DNA of 11,425 bases from an uncultured Clostridium sp. (lineage in GTDB: Bacteria; Bacillota; Clostridia; TANB77; CAG-508): positions 1-11,425 of the forward strand of contig CAMMNR010000048.1 of assembly GCA_946498265.1 (NCBI GenBank), written 5' to 3'. Each line of letters begins with the position of its first letter. Position 1 is the first letter of the stretch. This document shows, in pieces, positions 1 to 5,930 of this stretch. The notes below the pieces were generated by a model, which did not search any database, was not told the DNA's origin, and saw nothing but the letters and a program-made list of their open reading frames with translations. Position numbers and translations under genes: made by a program.

Positions 1-10
1 AGTGCGACTT

Positions 11-82
11 ATTCTGAATTTGCCCGAAATGGGTAAAAAAAGGCAAATTATACAGAATGTCTACAAATGATTTTTCATTTGT
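11..82. repeat. Two adjacent inverted repeats in non-coding left edge
   Basis: The first 143 bases hold no convincing gene. Two hairpins are visible. ATTCTG+AATTTGCC (11-24) pairs with GGCAAATT+CAGAAT (42-58), with a 3-base bulge (50-52) and a 17-base loop. ACAAATGA (63-70) pairs perfectly with TCATTTGT (75-82) across TTTT. Neither is followed by a clean T-tract on either strand, so neither is called a terminator. They could belong to the 3' end of the popT transcript or to a gene left of the window. Confidence 0.4.
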
Positions 83-143
83 GACAATTATAATTATAAT
101 ACAAAGAATTGTAAAAGTCAACATAAAAACTTGTTTTTTAAAA

Positions 144-942
144 TCAATTTGATTTTTCAAAGCTATTTCCAATTAAAAAGCCAAGAATAATACACAAAAC
201 TGATGTAGAACCTAAAATATCAAAAGAAATATTAGGTAAAAGTACAAAAATAGAACCTAAAGTAAATCCAATAATACAATAAAAAGTTTGTGCATAAAAA
301 TTATCTAACAAAAATTTAGTAAGTTTCATAAAAATAAAACAACCAATAAGTAAACCTATGAACATAGGAATTAAGACAGGTAAATAAATAGTAGATATAC
401 TTGACAAATATAAATTATAAACTCCAAATAACATTAAAATGATAGTACTACTTACACCTGGTACAATAATTCCTATAGACATAGCAAAACCAGAAAGCAT
501 AAAGTGTAAGTAACTAAAATTAGAAGTATCAGCAAAGCTAATATTTTTTTCTAAATAAACACTAATTATACCAATAAGAAAAGCTACAATGGTAAATAAA
601 AAATAATGTTTTTTAGATGTATTTTTAGTATTGACTTCTTTAAATAGAGAAGGGATACAACCTAATATAAGTCCAATGAAAATAGATTTTGTTTGAACAG
701 GAAAATTGTATAATAAATAATTTAGAATATTACTAAAAAGTAAAACCCCAATACCAACACCGATAAATAATGGAAATAAAAACTTAAAATTCCTTTTAAT
801 GTCTTTAAAGAAATTTAAAATGCTATCTAATAATTTTTCATAAATGCCAAAAATAACGCATAAAACACCACTACTAATACCGTGGAAGTATAGCACCGCA
901 ACCTAGAGCAATTCCTTTAAAAATGTTAGTAAAAAAATGCAT
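144..942 (-). pseudogene. popT: DUF368 / PopT-family polyprenyl-phosphate transporter, frameshifted near its N-terminus
   Basis: This is a multi-membrane-segment protein of the DUF368 family. Members have been shown to translocate undecaprenyl phosphate back across the membrane so that it is reused in wall synthesis. The main frame (GTG at 896 to TGA at 144, 250 aa) has about seven to eight hydrophobic segments. It begins with GISSGVLCVIFGIYEKLLDS, the conserved first motif of clostridial DUF368 proteins, and a second GIIVPGVSSTIILMLFGVYN motif lies near residue 140. The proper start is upstream: GGAGG (954-950) and ATG at 942 give MHFFTNIFKGIALGCGAILP, exactly the missing family N-terminus. 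That frame then hits TAG 68 bases later. Removing one base near 882 (CCACGGT) joins GAILP to GISSGV and restores a protein of about 265 aa, a normal family length. So the gene is either freshly inactivated or carries a sequencing error. The family call is strong; the symbol is by family only. Confidence 0.85.
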
Positions 943-1102
943 AAAAAAACCTCCATCTAAGTAAATTTTGATTCAATAAAACTAGAGTATATCTTTAATA
1001 ATACATATTAAAAAAATCTGACAAAAAGAACATCAGGTCAGGCACTTTTATATTTTTTAAAACATATAATTTTATTATGAGAATAAATGGAGGTGCCCCA
1101 AT

Positions 1103-1831
1103 ATGCTTGTTTCAGTTTGTATGTCAGGAATATTAGGATTTGTGGAATTTTTAAAATCTGCAGTATTTGTAGTTGGATATATTCAAGGAGGAAGTCTATT
1201 TCCAGAGCCGTTGACACAAGAAGAAGAAAGAAATTGTTTAGAACAGATGGCAAAAGGAGATGATGAAGCTAGAAATATTTTAATAGAAAGAAACTTAAGA
1301 TTAGTTGCACATGTTGCAAAAAAATATAGTACAGCAAAAGTTGATCAAGATGATTTGATATCAATAGGAACAATAGGTCTGATAAAGGGAATAAACAGTT
1401 TTAGTATAGAAAAAGGAAGTAAATTATCTACATATGTATCAAGATGTATAGATAATGAAATTTTGATGCATTTAAGAGCAACCAAAAAACTAGGAGCAGA
1501 AGTATACTTAAATGAGCCAATAGGAAAAGATAAAGATGACAATGTTGTTACATTACAAGAAGTAATAGAAAATGATGAAAGAGCTATTGAAGATGAAGTA
1601 GATATAAAAATGAAAATAAAATTATTATATGAAAAAATGAAAGAAATTTTAAAAGATAGGGAAAAAACAATTCTAGAATTGAGATTTGGATTAGGAGGGC
1701 ATAAACCCAAAACACAAAATGAAATAGCAAAATCTATGGGGATTTCACGTAGTTATGTTTCAAGGATAGAAACAAAAGCTATAAGTAAGTTAGCAAAAGA
1801 AATGACAGGGGGACGTTCCTTAAATCCCTAA
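1103..1831 (+). CDS. sigK: RNA polymerase sporulation sigma factor pro-sigma-K
   Basis: This is a late mother-cell sigma factor of sporulation, 242 aa. ATG 1103 follows GGAGGTG (1089-1095) with 7-base spacing. The N-terminal ~26 residues are hydrophobic (LGFVEFLKSAVFVVGYIQGG) and match the pro-sequence of sigma-K, which the SpoIVFB protease removes just before the Tyr-Ile/Val-Lys/Gln segment (here near Y26). ATG 7 (1121) would give a pro-sequence closer to the usual length, but the RBS favours 1103. Region 2 is seen at residues 58-125 (IERNLRLVAHVAKKY, DLISIGTIGLIKGINSF, STYVSRCIDNEILMHLR). Region 4 with its helix-turn-helix is at 184-230 (DREKTILELRFGLG, QNEIAKSMGISRSYVSRIE). The gene is continuous, so no skin-type element interrupts it here. 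The last eight residues (TGGRSLNP) and the stop lie in a GGGGGACG sequence resembling the local repeat family, so the native C-terminus may have been replaced. Confidence 0.93.
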   Translation: MLVSVCMSGILGFVEFLKSAVFVVGYIQGGSLFPEPLTQEEERNCLEQMAKGDDEARNILIERNLRLVAHVAKKYSTAKVDQDDLISIGTIGLIKGINSFSIEKGSKLSTYVSRCIDNEILMHLRATKKLGAEVYLNEPIGKDKDDNVVTLQEVIENDERAIEDEVDIKMKIKLLYEKMKEILKDREKTILELRFGLGGHKPKTQNEIAKSMGISRSYVSRIETKAISKLAKEMTGGRSLNP

Positions 1832-1899
1832 AATTCGGGATAATGGGGACGGACCTTCCTAGCCACTGTAAACCCACTTAACCCATTTAACCCCATTAT
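1807..1899. repeat. GC-rich repeat-like element overlapping the 3' end of sigK
   Basis: This is an island of G/C runs in very AT-rich DNA. It contains GGGGGACGTTCC (1808-1819, inside sigK), GGGGACGGACC (1845-1855) and a perfect 9-bp inverted repeat, ATAATGGGG (1840-1848) with CCCCATTAT (1891-1899). The loop carries repeated AACCCA/AACCCC runs. The GGGGACG core resembles the 4835-4944 repeat, but the rest does not align well, so membership in the same family is tentative. No T-tract follows, so it is not a standard terminator. Confidence 0.5.
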
Positions 1900-1981
1900 G
1901 TATCCTAAAATATATGATATGTTAAATAAATATAATAAAATGTGAAATTTCTGTAAAAAGACTTTTAAAAATAGAAAAAAA

Positions 1982-1990
1982 TGGTATAAT
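1982..1990 (+). promoter_or_regulatory. Candidate extended -10 promoter for the hemolysin III gene
   Basis: TGG-TATAAT gives a perfect sigma-A -10 (1985-1990) with an extended TGn. No good -35 box lies at 16-18 bases upstream. The start of transcription would be near 1997, leaving a leader of about 95 bases before the ATG at 2092. Confidence 0.4.
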
Positions 1991-2091
1991 TATAAAAATA
2001 TTAAAACCAAAAAAATTTACAACATATAGAAAAATTTTTCTGGATATCAAAAGATTAATTTTCTTATAACATAAAGTAGAAAGGAATTTCC

Positions 2092-2766
2092 ATGACAAGA
2101 ATAAAATTAAAGGATAGAATTCTCCCAAAATATACTAAAGGAGAAGAAATATTTAATATGACTTCACATATTGTAGGAGCTGTATTAGGTGTTGTTGCAA
2201 CAACATTATGTATAGTTTTTGCAGCGATAAATGGTAATGTATATGGTGTGGTGAGTGGCTCTATATATGGGGTAACAATGATAATTTTATATACGATGTC
2301 AAGTATATACCATGGATTAAGCCCAACTAGATATTCAAAAAGAGTATTTCAAGTTTTAGACCATTGTTCAATATTTCTATTGATAGCAGGTTCATACACA
2401 CCATTTGCATTGTGTACATTAAGAGAATATGATACCGCAACTGGTTGGGTAATATTTGGCGTTATATGGGCAATTGCAATTTTGGGAATAGTTTTAAATT
2501 CTATAGACATAAAAAGGTTTAAAAAATTTTCAATGCTGTGTTATCTAATGATGGGATGGTGTATTATAGTAAAAGCTAATTTATTACCTCAATTATTAGG
2601 TACAAGTGGATTTGTATTGCTATTATTAGGAGGAATAGCATATACAGTGGGAGCAGTGTTATATGGATTAGGTAAGAAAAGAAAATATATGCATTCAATA
2701 TTCCATTTGTTTATATTATTAGGTAGTTTTTTACAATTTTTATGTATATTATTGTATGTAATGTAA
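2092..2766 (+). CDS. Hemolysin III / PAQR-like (YqfA-type) seven-helix membrane protein
   Basis: This 224-aa integral membrane protein belongs to the HlyIII/PAQR superfamily, which are zinc-dependent hydrolase-like 7TM proteins. The bacterial substrate is mostly unknown, and the hemolysin name is historical. It carries the family signatures: N-terminal KGEEIFNMTSHIVGAVLG (residues 16-33), S70-x3-H74 in SSIYHG, D90-H91 in VLDHCSIFLLIAGSYTPF, and H201-x3-H205 in HSIFHLFILLGS. The Ser/Asp/His set expected to bind zinc is therefore intact. About seven hydrophobic segments span the rest. ATG 2092 is preceded by AAAGGAA in the usual place. Length is normal for the family. The gene appears to be transcribed alone, and no partner is evident from its neighbours. 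The family call is strong; the activity is not known. Confidence 0.9.
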   Translation: MTRIKLKDRILPKYTKGEEIFNMTSHIVGAVLGVVATTLCIVFAAINGNVYGVVSGSIYGVTMIILYTMSSIYHGLSPTRYSKRVFQVLDHCSIFLLIAGSYTPFALCTLREYDTATGWVIFGVIWAIAILGIVLNSIDIKRFKKFSMLCYLMMGWCIIVKANLLPQLLGTSGFVLLLLGGIAYTVGAVLYGLGKKRKYMHSIFHLFILLGSFLQFLCILLYVM

Positions 2767-2784
2767 AGAAAATTGAGTACAGTA

Positions 2785-2820
2785 GTTAGTGAAGATTTTT
2801 AGCTAATAGAAATTTTTTTT
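2785..2820 (+). terminator. Weak possible terminator after the hemolysin III gene
   Basis: A short stem, GTTAG (2785-2789) with CTAAT (2803-2807, including a G-T pair), is followed by a run of eight T (2813-2820). The stem is weak, but the place is right, just after the stop at 2766. Confidence 0.3.
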
Positions 2821-2835
2821 GAAACACCTATTAAA

Positions 2836-2861
2836 TAAAAAAAGAGATACAAAGTATCTCT
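2836..2861 (-). terminator. Rho-independent terminator pointing leftward
   Basis: AGAGATAC (2843-2850) and GTATCTCT (2854-2861) form a perfect 8-bp stem with an AAA loop. On the minus strand the stem is followed by seven T (complement of 2836-2842). On the plus strand there is no T-tract. It therefore reads as a terminator for minus-strand transcription, possibly read-through from the dipeptidase gene. It may also work weakly for the plus-strand gene upstream. Positions 2862-3006 contain only AT-rich sequence with no recognisable gene. Confidence 0.5.
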
Positions 2862-3006
2862 GCAAACACAAATCTTAATTAATTTTAGCATAAATTTATG
2901 ACAAAAGCAAATTTAAAAATGTGCATTTAGAAGAGAATAATATATGAATAAATGAGATAGAATATAAAAAATAACAAAACTTATATAAAAATAGAAAAAA
3001 TTAAAT

Positions 3007-3035
3007 TTGTAAAAGGAATATTAATGTGCTAAAAT
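3007..3035 (+). promoter_or_regulatory. Candidate upstream promoter for 6S RNA
   Basis: TTGTAA (3007-3012), a 17-base spacer and TAAAAT (3030-3035) preceded by TGC form a sigma-A promoter with extended -10. Transcription would start near 3042, about 45 bases before the 6S closing stem, so it could make a longer 6S precursor. Confidence 0.45.
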
Positions 3036-3051
3036 ATAAATAACTTAAAAA

Positions 3052-3080
3052 TAGAAAACATGATTAAAATTAAATATTAT
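3052..3080 (+). promoter_or_regulatory. Promoter giving the mature 5' end of 6S RNA
   Basis: TAGAAA (3052-3057, four of six matches to the -35 consensus), a 17-base spacer and TATTAT (3075-3080, five of six) would start transcription about 7 bases later. That is at the TTCCCTGC that forms the 5' side of the 6S closing helix. Confidence 0.55.
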
Positions 3081-3084
3081 CAAA

Positions 3085-3279
3085 TTCCCTGCGTAGTGCG
3101 TATAGACAGAATTTTTAGAACCAACACACATTTAAGAGGGGTCGATCTCGTAAATATGGCGTGCAAGCTCACAGTATATAGTGAGAAGCCCATGAGTATT
3201 TAGGTAGGCACCCACCTGTTTTTAGGAGCAGGTCCTTAAAAATTCAAGACATCTGACGGCTAAGGCGGGGGATTTTTTT
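3085..3279 (+). ncRNA. ssrS: 6S RNA
   Basis: This RNA of about 190 nt mimics an open promoter and sequesters sigma-A RNA polymerase in stationary phase. The ends pair as a closing helix: TTCCCTGC (3085-3092) with GCGGGGGA (3265-3272), including G-U pairs. A perfect 9-bp inner helix follows: GAATTTTTA (3109-3117) with TAAAAATTC (3237-3245). The distal arm has a CTCAC/GTGAG hairpin (3168-3172 with 3181-3185), the GAGAAGCCC segment (3183-3191) and the GGCACCCACCT segment (3208-3216). I recognise these from Firmicutes 6S RNAs. The long rod with a large central bulge fits the family. A run of seven T (3273-3279) directly after the closing helix makes that helix double as the terminator. No long ORF crosses it. 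Recognition is by motif and fold; a covariance-model search was not possible. Confidence 0.82.
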
Positions 3280-3317
3280 ACATTCCAGAAAATTGCATTT
3301 TCTGGAATGTAAAAAAA
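3273..3317. repeat. Perfect 21-bp inverted repeat downstream of 6S RNA
   Basis: The left arm (3273-3293) is seven T, then ACATTCCAGAAAAT. The right arm (3297-3317) is its exact complement, ending in seven A. The loop is TGC. The T-run precedes the stem and the A-run follows it on both strands, the reverse of a normal intrinsic terminator. The left T-run also serves as the U-tract of 6S RNA. It may be a transcription barrier or RNA-stabilising hairpin between the convergent ssrS and pepV, or a small mobile-repeat relic. Confidence 0.75.
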
Positions 3318-3367
3318 TTAAATGTAATAGTGAAAAGTGGAACGCTTTCTCCTCAGAAGCTTCACTA
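3311..3367 (-). terminator. Possible terminator of the dipeptidase gene
   Basis: Read on the minus strand, TAGTGAA at the stop codon (3367-3361) pairs with TTCACTA (3334-3328). An inner GCTT/AAGC pair lies within the loop, and an AATTTTTTT stretch (3319-3311) follows about ten bases later. The stem is imperfect and far from the T-run, so this is only a possible terminator. The dipeptidase stop codon is part of the stem. Confidence 0.35.
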
Positions 3368-4765
3368 TATTTCATAAATAGCTCTAGCATAAATTTTTGT
3401 AGCTAAAATCAAATTATCTATAGAAATTAATTCATCAGTTTTATGACACATATCTTCTTGGCCAGGTAAATTAGCTCCAAAAGATATACAATTTTCAAAA
3501 GCACGAGCATATGTTGCACCACCAATTGCAACAGGTTCTAAACTTGAGTTAGTTGCTTCGTTAAAAATATTGCATAATGTTTTTACTAAGTAAGAATCTT
3601 TAGGCACATACAAAGGTTCTTTTTTATCTTGTACAATTAATTCAATATTTTCATAAGAAGAAAGTTGGTTTTTGATAGTTTTCTCAATATCTGCAAGTTT
3701 TGTTTTTATAGGTACTCTTAGATTCATTCCTATTTTTAAAACATGATTGTTAAGTTCAAATTTTCCAACATTTAAAGTTAGTTTTCCAGACTCATCCTCA
3801 CAAGCTATACCTAAATCTTGACCATCATATTGAATATTTATATATTTGTTAAAGAAGTCAAAAATAGGAATATTTATATTATATGTTTTGAAAATTTTAT
3901 CTAAAGTTATAACAAGTCTAGAAATTGAATTAACACCTAAATCAGGATGAGCTGCATGTGCTTGAACTCCATGAGATGTTAATTTTATGCTATGTTCATC
4001 AATTTTGTAAATATCAATCTCATAATTGTGTTCAGAAATGATTTTCTTTAAATTATTAATAAATTCACTAGAAGATATATTTTTATTATTAATCTTTAAA
4101 ACGCAACTACAAATTTTAGGAACAACATTTATAGCATTATTGTTGCAATCAATGTTTTCCAAAAGAATATCTTCTTTTTCAAATTGAGAGTAATCCATAT
4201 TCAAATATGGTGAAATAATTCCTTTTTCGGCATATATGCAAGGGAAATCAGCATCAGGACTAAAACCAATAGTAGGCCATTCTTCATGTTCTTTATAATA
4301 TTTAATACATTCCCAATTGTTTTCTTCATTTAATCCTAAAATTAGACGAACCCTTTTATTTATTTTGCAGTTATCCATAACAGTTTTCATAGCATACAAA
4401 GAAGCAACAACAGGACCCTTATCATCAATAGAACCTCTACCAAAAATTTTATTATCTGAAAGTGTTCCACTAAATGGTGGGAAAGTCCAATTATCTCCTT
4501 CAGGCACAACATCTAAATGTCCAATTATTCCAACAAGTTTATCTCCCTCACCAAATTCAATGTATCCGCAATAACCATCAATATTTTTAGTTCTAAATCC
4601 TAATTTTTTTCCTAAATCTAATATATATTCAAGAGATTTATTAGCATTTTCTCCAAAAGGATGTGATGGATTATCAGACTTTAAATAGACACTTGGAATT
4701 TGTATCAATTTTTGAGTTTCTGAAATTATTTCATCTTTTAAATTATTAATGTATTCATCAAACAT
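3365..4765 (-). CDS. pepV: PepV-like dipeptidase, M20 family
   Basis: This is a cytosolic two-zinc metallopeptidase that cleaves dipeptides with broad N-terminal specificity (Xaa-His/carnosinase type). It has 466 aa, the usual PepV length. The metal and catalytic residues are all present: H83 and D85 (GHLDVVPEGDNW), bridging D114 (GRGSIDDKGP), catalytic E147 and ligand E148 (LGLNEENNW), D171 (SPDADFP) and H441 (MCHKTDE). The lid/dimerisation-type domain occupies roughly residues 185-370. The start is ATG 4765, preceded by AAAGGA at good distance. An upstream in-frame TTG (4801) would lie inside the promoter -10 box and is rejected. The gene is divergent from transketolase, with a palindromic repeat in the shared spacer. 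No transporter or peptide-uptake gene is adjacent. PepV is the best subfamily match; a related Xaa-dipeptidase is the alternative. Confidence 0.9.
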   Translation of the reverse strand: MFDEYINNLKDEIISETQKLIQIPSVYLKSDNPSHPFGENANKSLEYILDLGKKLGFRTKNIDGYCGYIEFGEGDKLVGIIGHLDVVPEGDNWTFPPFSGTLSDNKIFGRGSIDDKGPVVASLYAMKTVMDNCKINKRVRLILGLNEENNWECIKYYKEHEEWPTIGFSPDADFPCIYAEKGIISPYLNMDYSQFEKEDILLENIDCNNNAINVVPKICSCVLKINNKNISSSEFINNLKKIISEHNYEIDIYKIDEHSIKLTSHGVQAHAAHPDLGVNSISRLVITLDKIFKTYNINIPIFDFFNKYINIQYDGQDLGIACEDESGKLTLNVGKFELNNHVLKIGMNLRVPIKTKLADIEKTIKNQLSSYENIELIVQDKKEPLYVPKDSYLVKTLCNIFNEATNSSLEPVAIGGATYARAFENCISFGANLPGQEDMCHKTDELISIDNLILATKIYARAIYEI

Positions 4766-4800
4766 ATTATCAAGTCCTTTCCTTTTAATATATATATTCA

Positions 4801-4829
4801 ATTATATAAATAGTTATACTATTTTGCAA
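4801..4829 (-). promoter_or_regulatory. Sigma-A promoter of the dipeptidase gene
   Basis: On the minus strand, TTGCAA (4829-4824), a 17-base spacer and a perfect TATAAT (4806-4801) form a good vegetative promoter. Transcription would start near 4794, leaving a leader of about 29 bases before ATG 4765. This settles the choice of start codon. The repeat element begins only six bases upstream of the -35 box. Confidence 0.7.
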
Positions 4830-4834
4830 CACTA

Positions 4835-4944
4835 AATTGCCAAAGGGGACGGGCTATTTTGGCACACATTTTATAATAGATTTTAATTTTATAAAATGCC
4901 AAGTAAATAAAGTGTGCCAAAATAGCCCGTCCCCTTTGGCAATT
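4835..4944. repeat. REPIN-like palindromic element, perfect 33-bp arms
   Basis: The left arm (4835-4867) and right arm (4912-4944) are exact reverse complements over 33 bases, around a 44-base AT-rich centre. The centre has its own small inverted repeat (ATTTTATA 4868-4875, TATAAAAT 4890-4897). Each arm is itself framed by short inverted ends (TGCCAA ... TTGGCA) around the core GGGGACGGGCTATT. Two inverted REP-like units form a larger hairpin, the architecture of REPINs. A closely related single unit lies at 6834-6865. Such elements are typically moved by a RAYT/TnpA-REP transposase encoded elsewhere; none is in this window. The GC-rich arms stand out from the surroundings. Confidence 0.85.
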
Positions 4945-4991
4945 ACTTCGTCTCAAAAATGTAAAAAAGTATAGCAAAAAAAATATACATG

Positions 4992-5000
4992 TGATATATT
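4992..5000 (+). promoter_or_regulatory. Candidate promoter for the transketolase pair
   Basis: TGA-TATATT (4992-5000) is an extended -10. The -35 position (TAGCAA, 4972-4977) matches only three of six consensus bases. AAGGAGG lies just before ATG 5034. Confidence 0.35.
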
Positions 5001-5033
5001 AATAATAAATATATTATATAAGGAGGATAATAA

Positions 5034-5861
5034 ATGAAAATTGACAATATACAAGAATTAGAAAAAAAGGCTGTTGAAGTAAGAAAAGGAATTATAGAGG
5101 CTGTATACTCAGGAAAATCAGGTCATCCAGGGGGCTCACTTTCAATAGCCGATATTTTGACTGTATTATATTTTAATGAAATGAATATTGATGAAAAAAA
5201 TCCGAAATGGGAAGATAGAGATAGATTAGTTTTATCCAAAGGACATTGTTCACCAGCATTGTATAGCTGTTTGGCAAATAGAGGATTTTTTGAAGTTGAA
5301 AAATTAAAGACATTTAGAAATATAAATAGTAATTTACAAGGACATCCAGATATGAACAAAGTACCCGGTGTAGATATGACAACTGGTTCATTAGGACAAG
5401 GTTTATCATCTGCCAATGGTATGGCTATAGCTGGAAAAATGAATAATAAAAATTACAGAGTATATTGTATATTAGGTGATGGAGAAATAGAGGAAGGACA
5501 AATATGGGAAGCTGCTATGGCATCTAATAAATATAAATTGGATAATTTATGTGTGATTGTTGATAATAATAATTTACAAATAGATGGAACAATTGAAGAG
5601 GTTATGAGTTCATATCCAATAGATGAAAAATTTAGAAGTTTTGGATTTGAAATAATAAAAATAAATGGCCATGACATAGATGAGATATTAAAAGCTTTTG
5701 AGGTTGCTAGAAATGTAAAGGGAAAGCCAACTTGCATAATAGCAAAAACAATAAAAGGAAAAGGAATATCATATATGGAAAATCAAGCTGGGTGGCATGG
5801 TAAAGCTCCTAATGAAGAACAATATAATTTGGCAATGAAAGAATTAGGAATTGAAAAATAA
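5034..5861 (+). CDS. Transketolase, N-terminal subunit
   Basis: This is the thiamine-pyrophosphate-binding half of a split transketolase, 275 aa. It transfers two-carbon units between ketose and aldose phosphates in the non-oxidative pentose phosphate pathway. Visible motifs are GKSGHPGGSLSIADIL (H31), LVLSKGHCSPALY (H71), LQGHPD (H104), TTGSLGQGLS (117-125), and the TPP/metal motif from GDGEIEEGQIWEAAM (148-162) to VDNNNLQIDG (176-185). Near the C-terminus GKGISYMEN and WHGKAP are present. AAGGAGG just before ATG 5034 supports the start. The C-terminal subunit follows after 69 bases, the usual two-gene arrangement in clostridia. It could in principle belong to a transketolase-like sugar-specific enzyme, but no dedicated pathway gene is adjacent. 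Confidence 0.93.
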   Translation: MKIDNIQELEKKAVEVRKGIIEAVYSGKSGHPGGSLSIADILTVLYFNEMNIDEKNPKWEDRDRLVLSKGHCSPALYSCLANRGFFEVEKLKTFRNINSNLQGHPDMNKVPGVDMTTGSLGQGLSSANGMAIAGKMNNKNYRVYCILGDGEIEEGQIWEAAMASNKYKLDNLCVIVDNNNLQIDGTIEEVMSSYPIDEKFRSFGFEIIKINGHDIDEILKAFEVARNVKGKPTCIIAKTIKGKGISYMENQAGWHGKAPNEEQYNLAMKELGIEK

Positions 5862-5930
5862 GTATAAATTGTATGGTATCAAATTTTATTTTAAAGATAT
5901 TTATACGTAAAAGGAAGGAAAGTGATACAC

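Noticed and set aside
963..1041. Degenerate REP unit in the popT-sigK spacer (TGCCTGAC/GTCAG on the minus strand)
   Set aside because: Only a 5-bp stem and no shared GGGACG core, so this is too weak.
1041..1080. Sigma-E promoter for sigK (CATATAAT at 1063-1070)
   Set aside because: The -10 looks right for sigma-E or sigma-A, but no acceptable -35 for either lies at the proper distance, so it is not listed as a feature.
3085..3279. RNase P RNA, tmRNA or T-box leader as alternatives for the structured RNA
   Set aside because: There is no RNase P GAGGAAAGTC-type core, no tmRNA tRNA-like ends and no T-box sequence. The rod with paired ends and the GAGAAGCCC/GGCACCCACCT segments fits 6S RNA.
4766..4801. 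Upstream TTG start for the dipeptidase, adding 12 residues
   Set aside because: The TTG lies in the TATAAT box of a well-formed promoter, and ATG 4765 has the proper RBS and matches the family N-terminus.
4835..4944. Terminator serving pepV or transketolase
   Set aside because: It lies upstream of both divergent genes and has no T-tract after the stem, and the arms match a dispersed repeat.
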